A DNA stretch of 64,000 nucleotides from Deltaproteobacteria bacterium (GTDB lineage Bacteria > Myxococcota_A > UBA9042 > PHBI01). Where the stretch lies: positions 868,001 to 932,000 of the forward strand of contig JACKFA010000004.1 in the NCBI GenBank assembly GCA_020632715.1, in the 5' to 3' direction. The notes under the pieces were generated by a model. It saw only the letters and a list, made by a program, of their open reading frames with translations. It was not told the DNA's origin and searched no databases. The stretch's first letter is position 1, and each line of letters begins with the position of its first letter. Positions 27,168 to 36,179 of this stretch are shown in pieces. The position numbers and the translations under genes are program-made.

Positions 27168-27259
27168 CGCGCGTTCCGCGCAGCGCCGCGGGGTTGGCCG
27201 GGTAGCGCGCCGACTCGGCTGTGCTATCGTCCAGCCCTCCAGAGCCACGGGAGCGTGAG

Positions 27260-29701
27260 GTGGGCGAACCGATCGGAGGGCGCTACACGCTGCGCGAACG
27301 CCTCGGATCCGGCGCGTTCGGCGAGGTGTACGCGGCGTGGGACGAGCTCGCCCACGAGATCGTCGCGATCAAGCTCATCGACTTCGCGGGCGACGAGGAG
27401 CTCACGCGGATCCGGCGCGAGGTGGCGGCGCTGCGCCTCCTCGACGACCCAGGCGTCGTCAAGCTCCGCGACGACGGCGTCCACGACGGGCGCTACCACC
27501 TCGTCATGGACCTCGTCACCGGCGAGCCGTTCCCCGGGATCCCGACCCCGTGCGCGTGGGCGGACATCCGCGACAGCGCCATGATGCTGCTCTCGACGCT
27601 CGCGCGGGTCCACGAGGTCGGCATCATGCACCGGGACCTGAAGCCCGCGAACATCCTCGTCACGGCGAGCGGGCGGCCGGTGCTCATCGACTTCGGCGTG
27701 TCGGACGGCCCGTCGATGGGGGCGACCCTCGACGAGCCAGGGAGCTGGGTCGGCACGCCGCAGTACTTCACACCGGAGCAGTCGTCCGACGAGAGCCCGC
27801 CGGACTACCGCGCCGACCTCTACGGCGTCGGGCTCATCATCTACGAGGCGCTGACGGGGACGTTGCCCCACGTCGGCGGGACGATCACGGAGCTCATCTA
27901 CGGACGCGAGACGAAGCCGGCGCCGCCGCTCTCGGAGCGCGCGCCCGAGGTGCCGAAGCGCGTCGCCGACGTCGTCATGCGGCTCCTCGCGATCGCGCCG
28001 AAGGACCGCCCCGAGAGCGCGCGCGCCGTGATCGCGATGCTGGTCGAGGAGGGGGAGCTGCCGCTCGGCGGGGTGCTCCGCTGGCTCGGCTCCCGCGAGC
28101 CCGTCGAGGACGCGGTCGTCGCGCTCGCCGACGGCACGAGCGTGGCCGTGTCGGGGCCGCCTGGGACGGGGCGGGCGCGGCTCATCGAGGAGATCGCCGC
28201 CGACCTCGCGCGCCGCGGCATCGGGGTCACGTGGCTCGCGCCGGGGGCGCGGCCGTTCGCGAGCGTCGCCGAGGTGGTCGGGCTCGGGGCGGCCACGCAC
28301 ACCTCGCTCGACGAGGCGCGCGCCGCGGTGGTCGCGGGGCTGCGCGCCCGGCTGATGGAGGGGGTCGTCGCGATCCGCCGCGTCCAGCACCTCGACGAGT
28401 GGTCACGCGAGGTCCTCGTCACGCTGCGCGAGGCGGGGCCCATCCTGAGCCCGATCGAGGAGCTCGGGCGCACCGTGGTGGCCGCGAGGCGGCTCACCGA
28501 GAGCGACCTGCGCGATCTCTTCCGGGGGCCGGATCTGCTGATGCACTACCGCGAGGACGGCGCGCGGCTCCTCTGGGAGCGCACGCACGGGCACCCGGCC
28601 TCGATCGCGCACGAGGCGAGCGCCTGGGTGCTCGCGGGGCACGCCAACTGGGACGAGGACCGGCGGCTCGTCGTGACGCGACAGTCTCTCGATCGCCTCG
28701 TCGGCGACGTGAGCCCGGCGCCCCGGTGGCGGGACTGGCGCGCGCGCCCCGAGGGCGACGGGGTCGGCCCGTCGTGGACGCGCCGCACCGAGGCGCTCGA
28801 GGTCATGGAGTGGCTCGCGGTCGCGGGGGAGAACGTCGATCTCCAGCTCGTCGCCGAGGGGCTCCAGCGGCCGGTGTGGGAGGTGGAGGCCCTGCTCGAC
28901 GACCTCGCGTCCTCCGGCGCCATCGTGCGCGACGCGCGCGGCCTCCCGCGGATCGCCTCGGGGTTCGGCCTCGCCCAGACGTGGTCGTCGACGAAGCGCC
29001 AGAACACCCACGGGCTCGTCGCCGACCGCCTCGAGCCGGGCGCGAAGGCGCGCGTCTCGCACCTCGTGGCGGCGGGGCGGCTCGGCGACGCCGGCCGCGA
29101 GGCCGCCGTCATCGCGGCGCAGGAGATTGGTGTGGGGCGGCTCGGGCTCGCGCTCGTGGCGGCCGACGCTGGGCTGGTCGCGGCGCGGGCGGATGGCGCC
29201 ACCGACGCGGAGCGGGATCTGCTCTCGGTCCTCGTCCGACTCGCGTGCGCTGGTGGGAGCGCGCGGGGGCTCGACGAGGCGCTTTATCAGATCGGGGTCG
29301 CCTCGGAGGATCCCCACGTCCGGCGCCTGGAGGTCCTCGCGCGCGAATGTCGCAACGTGTGCGTCACGCCCGGCGTCGCGCACATCGAGGCGCTCGGGCG
29401 GCTCGCGCCTTCGACGATCCCGAGCTCGAGCGGTGGCGCCTCCTCTATCGGATCCGCGCCAGCAACGCGCGCCCGTCGAGCTAGCCGACGCGGTCCTCGC
29501 CGATGCGGAGGCGTGGGCCGCCAGCGACCGGCGCCGAGCGCGCAGCCGCGTTGGTCGCCGTGTGGCGCTGGACGCTGGCCTACCGCGCGGGCGACTACCG
29601 CGGCGCGCTCGAGGGGGTGCGAGCGCGCGGCCGAGAGCGGCCACCTCGACCGCGTAGCTGCGCTCGGCGCGCGCGCATCGACGCGAGCTCGGCGCTCTTG
29701 A
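27260..29701 (+). CDS. Ser/Thr protein kinase with ATPase-like domain (reading frame breaks near 29400)
   Basis: The gene starts with a Hanks-type kinase domain: GSGAFGEVY glycine loop, AIKL lysine, MHRDLKPANI (H124-D126) and IDFG (D144). From about residue 280 comes an ATP-binding region whose P-loop-like SGPPGTGRAR lacks the usual Lys, then a helical region. This kinase + ATPase + TPR layout recalls PknK-type kinases. GTG 27260 has GGGAG 6 nt upstream; GTG 27221 is the longer alternative. The open frame continues to 29701, but the last 100 residues (from about APSTIPSSS) are out of frame. The intact protein probably ran to 30292 (about 1010 residues). No membrane helix is seen. Confidence 0.8.
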   Translation: MGEPIGGRYTLRERLGSGAFGEVYAAWDELAHEIVAIKLIDFAGDEELTRIRREVAALRLLDDPGVVKLRDDGVHDGRYHLVMDLVTGEPFPGIPTPCAWADIRDSAMMLLSTLARVHEVGIMHRDLKPANILVTASGRPVLIDFGVSDGPSMGATLDEPGSWVGTPQYFTPEQSSDESPPDYRADLYGVGLIIYEALTGTLPHVGGTITELIYGRETKPAPPLSERAPEVPKRVADVVMRLLAIAPKDRPESARAVIAMLVEEGELPLGGVLRWLGSREPVEDAVVALADGTSVAVSGPPGTGRARLIEEIAADLARRGIGVTWLAPGARPFASVAEVVGLGAATHTSLDEARAAVVAGLRARLMEGVVAIRRVQHLDEWSREVLVTLREAGPILSPIEELGRTVVAARRLTESDLRDLFRGPDLLMHYREDGARLLWERTHGHPASIAHEASAWVLAGHANWDEDRRLVVTRQSLDRLVGDVSPAPRWRDWRARPEGDGVGPSWTRRTEALEVMEWLAVAGENVDLQLVAEGLQRPVWEVEALLDDLASSGAIVRDARGLPRIASGFGLAQTWSSTKRQNTHGLVADRLEPGAKARVSHLVAAGRLGDAGREAAVIAAQEIGVGRLGLALVAADAGLVAARADGATDAERDLLSVLVRLACAGGSARGLDEALYQIGVASEDPHVRRLEVLARECRNVCVTPGVAHIEALGRLAPSTIPSSSGGASSIGSAPATRARRASRRGPRRCGGVGRQRPAPSAQPRWSPCGAGRWPTARATTAARSRGCERAAESGHLDRVAALGARASTRARRS

Positions 29702-30292
29702 GCTCGGCGAGCTCGACCGCGCGCCGAGGCGCTGGCGGAGAGGGCGCGGGACAAAGCGGCTGAGATCCGCCACCCCGCGTTGGAGGCGCGCGCGCCACAT
29801 GGCTCGTGCGCATGGCGCGGTACCGCCGCGGCGACCGCCTGAGCCCCGACCTCGCGCTCGCCGAGGCCAGCGATCACGTCGGTCGCCCCGCGATCGCGGG
29901 CATCGTCTGGCTCCACGAGGCCGTGATCGCCTGGCGCAACACGCAACTCACCGCGTCGCGACGCAGGCTGCGGAGGGCGCCGTCAAGCGACTCAGCCACG
30001 CCAACGTGCGCCACCCGCCCTTGGGCTTCGCGTTCGCGCTGGTTCGAGCGGCCGCGGAGGGTGCTCCGACGACGATGTGGAACTCACGCACCTACTCGGC
30101 GAGGCCGAGGTGTGCGAGGTGCCCGAGATCGCTTTGCAGACCCTCGCGCTCCTGACGCTGGCGCGCGGGCGCTCTGAGCCCTCCGTCCTCGCGGCGGCTC
30201 GCAAGCTCGAGACGCATATCCAGAGGGAGCGGCGCGCTCGGCGCCTCGACGTCATGTCGCTCGAGGAGGCGCTCCAGATCGTCGGCGCATGA
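29402..30292 (+). pseudogene. Frame-shredded 3' part of the kinase gene (TPR-like helices)
   Basis: Reading all three frames gives a continuous helical-repeat protein broken about nine times. Fragments, in order: FDDPELERWRLLYRIRASNAR (two parts), PVELADAVLADAEAWAAS, LVAVWRWTLAYRAGDYRGAL, ERAAESGHLDRVAALG, ELGALELGELD, ERARDKAAEIRHPALEA, RMARYRRGDRLSPDLALAEA, AVKRLSHANVRHPPLG and a last one from DDDVELTHLLGEAE to the TGA at 30290-30292. Every segment keeps the codon bias of the host gene. Apparent single-base gains or losses occur near 29403, 29475, 29525, 29620, 29670, 29722, 29800, 29955 and 30070. This is either a recent pseudogene or a low-quality assembly patch. Confidence 0.7.
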
Positions 30293-30302
30293 ACCGAACC
30301 AC

Positions 30303-31064
30303 CTACATCGGGTCGACCTCGGTGCAGGAGTAGGTCCGGATCGCCGAGATGGTGAGGCTCGATACCCCGTCCGCCCACTCCGCGTCGAAGATGTCATAGA
30401 TGGTCTGGTTGAAGCTCGTCTCCTCGGAGCCGGGTTCGTCCTCGATCTGCACCACCTCGAAGGAGCCCTCGGTCCGCTCCCAGAAGTCGTCGTCGTCGAA
30501 GAGGAGCCAGTACTCGACGGTCTCCGTGATGCCGCTCGTCTTCGGGGTCACGAGCTCGACGAAGACGAAGCCGAGGGTCAGCGTCGTGGAGCCGATCGGG
30601 CGGATGCGCAGTAGACCCGGGTCGTACTGCGACCAGATCGTGCCTGAGCAGCTGTCCGGCTTCGGGAAGCCCGGGATCTTCTGCCGCACCTTCGCGACGG
30701 TGCCCGGGAACGTCGCGAGGACGTCGCGCTCGCCCTTCACGTAGTCGCGCGCGGTGTCGCCGTCGTGCATGAGCCCCGGCGACTCCGGGTGGCCGTCCGT
30801 GTGGCTGCCGCCCGTGATCGGGTGCGACGTCGTCGCCTTCGACAGCCAGGTCGACAGGCTCCAGTTCCCGATCGGGATGAACCGCGTGACCAGCCCCGGC
30901 TCCGACACCCCCGGCGCCGTGTAGACCGGGCTCGTCTTGTAGAGCCACCACCGCTCGGACACGGCCGGCGTGCCGTCGAAGTGGCCGTAGCCTACGCGCA
31001 CGAAGTTCGTGCCGTCGTCCTGCCTGACCTCATACGCTCCCACCTTGAACGGCCCGTAGACCAT
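30303..31064 (-). CDS. Hypothetical protein partnered with the subtilisin gene
   Basis: A 253-residue soluble protein with no signal peptide and no recognised family. It is rich in short hydrophobic strands (TLTLGFVFVELV, YWLLFDDDDFWER) and aromatic residues, suggesting a beta-sandwich; it has a few Cys (SCSG, YSCTE). ATG 31064 has AGGGG nearby; a TTG at 31070 has a better GGAGG 7 nt upstream. Its start lies inside the end of the subtilisin gene (about 35 nt overlap), so both are transcribed together from the sigma54-type promoter at 32403-32419. It could be the protease's substrate, inhibitor or chaperone. Its stop is 10 bp from the end of the convergent kinase remnant. Confidence 0.7.
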   Translation of the reverse strand: MVYGPFKVGAYEVRQDDGTNFVRVGYGHFDGTPAVSERWWLYKTSPVYTAPGVSEPGLVTRFIPIGNWSLSTWLSKATTSHPITGGSHTDGHPESPGLMHDGDTARDYVKGERDVLATFPGTVAKVRQKIPGFPKPDSCSGTIWSQYDPGLLRIRPIGSTTLTLGFVFVELVTPKTSGITETVEYWLLFDDDDFWERTEGSFEVVQIEDEPGSEETSFNQTIYDIFDAEWADGVSSLTISAIRTYSCTEVDPM

Positions 31065-32319
31065 GGCCAACCCCTTTCCTCCCGCCCGGGAGGGTCCCGT
31101 CTGCGTCCATCGCCAGGCGGCTGAGCCTCAGCCGCCCCCACGCGCTGCGTGTGTGCTCCGACTCGTCTGCGACGCGCTCGCTGTCGCAGAGCGTCCAGAG
31201 CGCCGCCGAGAGCCGGTCCGGGGCGCCGCGCAGCTCCGGCCGCCGCCGCATCAGCCAGGCGGCGGAGCCCGCCACGAGCGGCGCCGCGCAGGACGTCCCC
31301 GAGACGAGGCGCCCCGCGACCTCCTTGAAGCCTGCCACCCGGAAGCCCGGCGCGAGGAGCTCGGGCTTCGGGGCGCCGAGGAACGACGTGCCGTAGCCGC
31401 TCGGCGGGATGGCGCGGCCGTCCCAGCCGTGGGCGCCCACGGCGAGCGCCTCGTCGTAGCTCGCCAGGTCCGAGAGCCCGCGGTTGCCGGCGGGGACGAC
31501 CGTGAGCACGCCGAGCGCGCGCCGCGCCCAGCGGATCGGCAGGTCGAGGAAGCGGGCCGCCGCGCGCGAGTGTGACTCGAGGTTCACGCAGATCACGTCC
31601 ACGCCGCGCTTTCCGGGGGCGTGCTCCGCGGAGAGCAGCCAGTCGTAGGCCGCCCAGATGGCCGCGAGGCCCGACCAGCCGCGCTCCGCCGAGCCGGGCT
31701 CGTCCCGGTCTCGCTCGGCGAGCGCCATGGCGACGTGGGCGCGCGGCTCGACCCCGATCGTGGCCCCCGCGACCAGCGCGACGCTCGTGGTGCCGTGACC
31801 GCGCGCGATGTCGCGCGGCGCGTCCGAGCCGCGCCGGCCGGACGGCTCGAAGGACGCGAAGTGGAGGCGCCCGCCCGCCGCGAGGTGCGCGAGCTCGGCC
31901 TCCTCCGGGCGGACGCCCGAGTCGATGATGCCGACGACGACGTCGTCGGACAGCGCGCCCTCGTGCCCGCCCGCGCCGCCGCGCGGGAGGTCGAGGCCGG
32001 CGGCCTCGAGGTGCCAGCCGGGGCCGAGGCGCACCGTCTGGGGAGGCGACGGGAAGGACACGTCCCGCGGGGGGACGCGGTAGTCTTCGAAGGCCGCGCA
32101 GCCGTCGTCGTAGCGCGCGACCGGGCCGCGCGCGATGATCCCGCCGAGCGCGGGGAGGAGGGTGACGTCCATCTCGCCGAGCCCGGCGACGCGGACGTGC
32201 TCCTCGAGCGCCGCGCGCCGCCGCGCGAGGGTGGCGGCGGTGAGGGGCTCCGGGGTGAACCGGCCCGCCTCCGCGGCGAGGGCCGGGGGGATCACGAGGC
32301 TCACGGGCGGAGGGCTCAT
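31030..32319 (-). CDS. Subtilisin-like serine peptidase (S8), apparently intracellular
   Basis: A 429-residue S8 peptidase with all catalytic residues: D133 in VVGIIDSGVR, H175 in IARGHGTTSVALVAG, oxyanion N279 in VVPAGNRG and S343 in SGTSCAAPLVAG. No signal peptide or lipobox is present, so it should stay in the cytoplasm unless exported by a dedicated system. About 125 residues precede the catalytic core and may act as an inhibitory prodomain. The start is 73 nt downstream of a sigma54-type promoter and the activator gene lies immediately upstream on the same strand. It overlaps the following unknown gene, implying a two-gene operon. Confidence 0.9.
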   Translation of the reverse strand: MSPPPVSLVIPPALAAEAGRFTPEPLTAATLARRRAALEEHVRVAGLGEMDVTLLPALGGIIARGPVARYDDGCAAFEDYRVPPRDVSFPSPPQTVRLGPGWHLEAAGLDLPRGGAGGHEGALSDDVVVGIIDSGVRPEEAELAHLAAGGRLHFASFEPSGRRGSDAPRDIARGHGTTSVALVAGATIGVEPRAHVAMALAERDRDEPGSAERGWSGLAAIWAAYDWLLSAEHAPGKRGVDVICVNLESHSRAAARFLDLPIRWARRALGVLTVVPAGNRGLSDLASYDEALAVGAHGWDGRAIPPSGYGTSFLGAPKPELLAPGFRVAGFKEVAGRLVSGTSCAAPLVAGSAAWLMRRRPELRGAPDRLSAALWTLCDSERVADESEHTRSAWGRLRLSRLAMDADGTLPGGRKGVGHGLRAVQGGSV

Positions 32320-32402
32320 CGGGGTCGGGAGCTCCAGCGTCGATGGCCCGTCGGGCCGCCTCGAGGGTCGGAGGAGAGGGGGGAGAGAGTCCCGGCGAGC
32401 GG

Positions 32403-32419
32403 AGCAAGTTCCGTTCCGG
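32403..32419 (-). promoter_or_regulatory. Sigma54-type promoter of the subtilisin operon
   Basis: On the minus strand CCGGAACGGAACTTGCT has a perfect TTGCT at -12 and GGAACG at -24 (consensus GGCACG), with GG-N10-GC spacing. The predicted start is near 32392. It lies between the sigma54 activator gene and the protease gene. Confidence 0.62.
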
Positions 32420-32482
32420 TCGAGCCGCCCGAGCGACTCGGCGCAGTTCTCGGGACTTCTGGCCGCGCCGATCGCCTCCGCC

Positions 32483-32530
32483 GTCCAGGATGCCGGATCG
32501 GCCTCGCCGCCGTCGTCCAGGATCCTGGAC
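32483..32530. promoter_or_regulatory. Twin palindromic enhancer (UAS) for the sigma54 activator
   Basis: GTCCAGGATCCTGGAC (32515-32530) is a perfect 16 bp palindrome. A second copy, GTCCAGGATGCCGGAT (32483-32498), has three changes. They are 32 bp apart, about three helical turns, and centre about 98 and 130 bp upstream of the predicted sigma54 start, the usual place for enhancer-binding sites. Confidence 0.65.
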
Positions 32531-32547
32531 GCGGGCGGGCCTGACCG

Positions 32548-34068
32548 TCAGTCCGGGCGCTGGAGCCCGAGGGACCGGATGAGGTTGTACAGGTGCGAGC
32601 GCGACAGGCCGAGGTGCGTGGCCGTCTCGGTGACGTTCCAGTCGCAGGCGTCGAGCCCCTCCTGCACGAGCTTCCGCTGGAACGACGCGACGGCGGCGTG
32701 GAAGTCCTCGGGGTCCTCGGACGGCGCCTCGTCCGGGAAGAGGTGGGTCGGCTCGACGCTGGCCGCGAGCTCGCCGTTCGCGTACACGACGGCGCGGACG
32801 AGGCAGTTCTCGAGCTCGCGGACGTTCCCCGGCCAGCGGCGCAGCTCGAGCGCGCGCACGCTCGCGGGGGACAAGGGGATGCGCGGCAGGCTCATGCCGT
32901 CGCACGCACGCTCGCAGAGCTTGTGAGCCACGGGGCCGATGTCGGCGGCGCGCTCGTCGAGCGGCGGGATGTCGATCTGCATGACGTTCAGCCGGTAGAA
33001 GAGGTCCTCCCGGAAGGCGCCCGAGGCCACGGCTTGCTGGAGATCGGTGTTCGTGGCGGCGATGATGCGGACGTCGGCGGACATGGGCTTCACGCCGCCG
33101 AGCGGGAAGTAGGTCTTGTTCTGGATGAAGGTGAGGAGCTTGGCCTGCGCGCTCGGCGAGAGCTCGCTGACCTCGTCGAGGCAGAGCGTCCCGCCCTCCG
33201 CGGCGGCGATCTTCCCGATGACCCGCGTCGCCGCGGTCGAGTGGGCCCCCGGCATCGCCCCGAAGAGCTCGCTCTCGAGCAGGTTCTCCGGGATGTTCGC
33301 GCAGTTCACGACGATGTAGGGCTTCGTCGCGCGCGGCCCGCTCATCGCGATGACCCGCGCGAGCTCGGTCTTGCCGGTCCCCGACGCGCCCGTGATGAGG
33401 ACCTGGATCTGGAGCGGCGCCGCGTAGGCCGCCAGCCGCAGCGCCTGCGCGAGGCCCGCGCTGCGCCCGACCAGCGCCTCCGAGGCGACGAGCTTGGCGC
33501 GCCAGGCGAGCGTCGGGTCGGCGGAGCGCTCGTCCGCCGAGCGCATGAGGCGGCTCGCGATGGGCGCCACGTTCTGCCCCAGGAGCTCGGCGAAGCGCTT
33601 CGCGCGCGGCGCGAAGCGGCGCGCCGGCTGGTGGCTCTGCAGGTAGATGACGCCGATGGGGGCCTGGCCGAGCATGATGGGCGCGCACACGACCGCCTCG
33701 ATGGCGTTCCGGCGCACCGACTCGAGCGCGCTGAAGCGGTCGTCCGTGACGGCGGAGTGGGTCTGCACGGTCTGCCCGCTCCCGAGGGCCTCCTGCATGA
33801 TGGTGCCCGAGAGCGTCGAGCGGATGACGGCGAGCTCGGCCTCGCTGACGGAGCGCGCCGCGTAGAACGGGGTCTGGCGCGGGTCCGCGCCGCCGCCGCC
33901 CATCTCGATGTAGCCCTTCTCGGCGTCCGCGAGGCGCATGACCAGGTCGAGCGCCTCCTCGAGGAAGGGCCCTGGCGTGTCGTGCTGCCCGAGCTCCACG
34001 AGGTGCTGGAAGAAGTCGCGCTCGAGGATGAGGGATTCGACGTCAGGGAGCTCCGCCATGCGCCGCAT
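32548..34068 (-). CDS. Sigma54-dependent activator: GAF, AAA+ and Fis-type HTH
   Basis: A 506-residue enhancer-binding protein. A GAF sensory domain (about 20-190) includes GYIEM and CAPIMLGQAPIGVIYLQ. The AAA+ domain has Walker A GASGTGKT (227-234), Walker B GGTLCLDEV and the arginine-finger region FREDLFYRLNV. The Fis-like helix-turn-helix at the C-terminus is CDWNVTETATHLGLSRSHLYN. The sigma54-contacting GAFTGA loop is GAMPGA (270-275), losing the Thr and Phe of classical activators. No response-regulator receiver is present, so a ligand or redox signal is sensed directly. ATG 34068 or 34059 may be the start. The gene ends 18 bp before the palindromic enhancers of the subtilisin operon, its likely target. 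Confidence 0.9.
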   Translation of the reverse strand: MRRMAELPDVESLILERDFFQHLVELGQHDTPGPFLEEALDLVMRLADAEKGYIEMGGGGADPRQTPFYAARSVSEAELAVIRSTLSGTIMQEALGSGQTVQTHSAVTDDRFSALESVRRNAIEAVVCAPIMLGQAPIGVIYLQSHQPARRFAPRAKRFAELLGQNVAPIASRLMRSADERSADPTLAWRAKLVASEALVGRSAGLAQALRLAAYAAPLQIQVLITGASGTGKTELARVIAMSGPRATKPYIVVNCANIPENLLESELFGAMPGAHSTAATRVIGKIAAAEGGTLCLDEVSELSPSAQAKLLTFIQNKTYFPLGGVKPMSADVRIIAATNTDLQQAVASGAFREDLFYRLNVMQIDIPPLDERAADIGPVAHKLCERACDGMSLPRIPLSPASVRALELRRWPGNVRELENCLVRAVVYANGELAASVEPTHLFPDEAPSEDPEDFHAAVASFQRKLVQEGLDACDWNVTETATHLGLSRSHLYNLIRSLGLQRPD

Positions 34069-34152
34069 GGTAGCCCCAAGCAAGTGAAGACCGCTACCCG
34101 CGAAGCGAAAAGTCTGAAGGGCCCTCCGTGGCCGCCGCATCGCCACCATGCT

Positions 34153-35259
34153 ATGCGTGTCGCGGCGATGACGGCGCGAATACTCATCCTCCTCCTCATG
34201 GCGCTCCCGGTCCTCGCCGCCTGCGCCGACCCCGCCCCCGCGGGCATCGGCGCCGCGTGGCCCGCGGCGGACGCCCTCTTCGCCCGCGACGCGCGCTTCC
34301 TCGGCGCCGACGGGGCGTACACCGTCGACCTCGGCGGCGACCGCGTCCTCTGGCTCTTCGGCGACACGCTGGTCGCGCGCGACCACGCCCACCCGCACGA
34401 GAACAGCGCCTTCCTCCGCAACAGCGTCGCCCTCCAGACCGGGCGCGACCCGGTCACGGCCTTCATGCGCCACTACTGGCAGCACGGGCCAGGCGACGAC
34501 GACCTCGGCTCCTTCTTCCCCGAGCCCGCCGCGGGCGTCTGGCTCTGGCCGGCGCACGGCGCGCGCGTCGGCGACGTGGTCGTGCTCTTCTTCGAGCGCC
34601 TCGTGAACGAGGGCGACCCCGGGCCGTGGAGCTTCGTCGCGACCGGCTGGGACGCGCGCGTCGTCGAGAACCCGGACGACGAGCCCAGCGCCTGGCGCGT
34701 GCGCCCGGCCACGCTCCCCGACGACGGCGGCGCCGGCGCGGTCCTCGGCGAGGCGGTCGCCCTCGACGGCGCCGGCCACCTCGTCGCCTTCGGGACGCGC
34801 GGCGACGCCCACGCCGTGGTCCTCGCGCGCTTCGCGGTCGCCGACGCGGCCCGCGGCGACCTCTCCCACCCCGAGCTGCGCTGCGGCGCGCGCTGGGCCG
34901 AGGGCTGCGCCCCGAGCGAGCTCTTCTCGCCCGGCGCCCCGGAGTTCTCGGTGTCCTTCGACGCCGGGCTCGGGCTCTGGGTCTGGGTCGCGAGCGGCGG
35001 CTTCGGCGCGGCCCCGCTCGTGTGGCGCACAGCGCCCGCGCTCGAGGGGCCCTGGAGCGACCCGGTCGTCGTCTTCCGGCCGCCCGAGGCGACGCGCGAC
35101 GGCGCCTTCGTCTACGCCGGGAAGGCGCACCCCGAGCTCGACCCGGGGCCGGGCGGCGGGCTCGTCGTGACCTGGGTCCCGAGCGGTCTCGACGACCTGC
35201 CGGCGAGCCTCGACGGCGTCTACTACCGGCCGCGCTTCGGGCGCGTGTGGGCGCGATGA
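34153..35259 (+). CDS. Lipoprotein with DUF4185-like beta-propeller
   Basis: A 368-residue lipoprotein (lipobox LAAC). The mature part resembles DUF4185 / five-bladed-propeller sugar-hydrolase-like proteins: WLFGDTLVA near the start, then an N-S-x-A block (FLRNSVALQTG) and a WPAHGARVGD blade. No catalytic carboxylates can be assigned. ATG 34153 is the outer start; ATG 34168 also gives a full signal peptide, and no Shine-Dalgarno sequence decides between them. It is divergent from the sigma54 activator (84 bp). Its stop overlaps the next start (ATGA at 35256-35259), making the first gene of a three-gene operon. Confidence 0.75.
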   Translation: MRVAAMTARILILLLMALPVLAACADPAPAGIGAAWPAADALFARDARFLGADGAYTVDLGGDRVLWLFGDTLVARDHAHPHENSAFLRNSVALQTGRDPVTAFMRHYWQHGPGDDDLGSFFPEPAAGVWLWPAHGARVGDVVVLFFERLVNEGDPGPWSFVATGWDARVVENPDDEPSAWRVRPATLPDDGGAGAVLGEAVALDGAGHLVAFGTRGDAHAVVLARFAVADAARGDLSHPELRCGARWAEGCAPSELFSPGAPEFSVSFDAGLGLWVWVASGGFGAAPLVWRTAPALEGPWSDPVVVFRPPEATRDGAFVYAGKAHPELDPGPGGGLVVTWVPSGLDDLPASLDGVYYRPRFGRVWAR

Positions 35260-36179
35260 GGGCGCTCGCCGCGGCGCTCGCGCTGCTCGCCGCCGTCGCG
35301 GCCGCGACGCCGGCGTCCGCCGCCGACTGGCGCTGGCTCCCGGGCGTCACGCGGCGCGTGCCGCTCGAGGACACGGCCTCGCGTGACGCGCCCGCGCTCG
35401 AGCTCGCCTACGCCCCGCGCGCGCAGCTCTCGCTCGGGCAGACCCTCGGCATCGCCGAGGGGCGGGGCCCGGTGGGCGTCCACGTCTGGCTCTCCGGCCT
35501 CGTCGCCCTCGAGGACGCCGACGAGAGCGGCGTCTTCCCCGACCAGCTCGCCCGCGTGGTCGGCGCGCTCGGGGTCGCGCTCTCGGTCGACGACCCCTTC
35601 GGCGCCGCGCCCGTCGGGGCGCGCCGCGCCGCGACGCTGGAGCTCGGCCTCGAGCTCGGCGTGGAGCGGGCGCGCGAGCTCGTGGCGGCCGAGTCCGACC
35701 GCGTCTCGCTGACCCCGCGTCCGGGCGACATCCCCTTCGGCGGCGGCGGCCTCTGGCTCGGCTTCGACGTCGCACTCCGCGCGCCGCTCTCCGACGCCTG
35801 GACGCTGTCGCTGCGCCTCTCCGAGCGGGTCTTCACGAACGCCTGGCCGCGGCTCTTCGGGGCGCGCGCCGAGGCGATCGAGGTCGCGACCGCCCTCGAC
35901 GAGGGGCTCGCCCACGCGCCGAGTCTCGCGGCGTCGCTCCGGTGGGCCGCGGCCGACGGCGTCGAGCCGGTCGCGCGCGCCGTCGTCGAGGGGCTCTTCC
36001 CGGCCGACGACAGCGCCGACGCCAGCGTCCGCGCGCGCCTCGTGCTCGGCGTGGCCCTGCCGGGCGACCACGGTGAGCTCCTCCCCTTCGTCGCGGGCGA
36101 GGCCGGGAGCGGCTGGGGGCTCCTCGTGAACCGGCACGAGCTCCGGCTCGCCGTGGGGGTGCGCTATGTGCCGCGCTAG
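35256..36179 (+). CDS. Exported beta-barrel-like protein of unknown family
   Basis: A 307-residue protein with a cleavable signal peptide (about 1-23, TPASAAD) and alternating amphipathic strands (LELAYAPRAQLSLGQT, GVHVWLSGLVAL, LWLGFDVALRAPL, WTLSLRLSERVF) ending HELRLAVGVRYVPR, compatible with a small outer-membrane barrel. No family was recognised. The ATG overlaps the preceding TGA by 4 nt and its stop lies 14 nt inside the next gene, so it is coupled to two propeller-like lipoproteins and may anchor them or form a pore with them. Confidence 0.65.
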   Translation: MRALAAALALLAAVAAATPASAADWRWLPGVTRRVPLEDTASRDAPALELAYAPRAQLSLGQTLGIAEGRGPVGVHVWLSGLVALEDADESGVFPDQLARVVGALGVALSVDDPFGAAPVGARRAATLELGLELGVERARELVAAESDRVSLTPRPGDIPFGGGGLWLGFDVALRAPLSDAWTLSLRLSERVFTNAWPRLFGARAEAIEVATALDEGLAHAPSLAASLRWAAADGVEPVARAVVEGLFPADDSADASVRARLVLGVALPGDHGELLPFVAGEAGSGWGLLVNRHELRLAVGVRYVPR

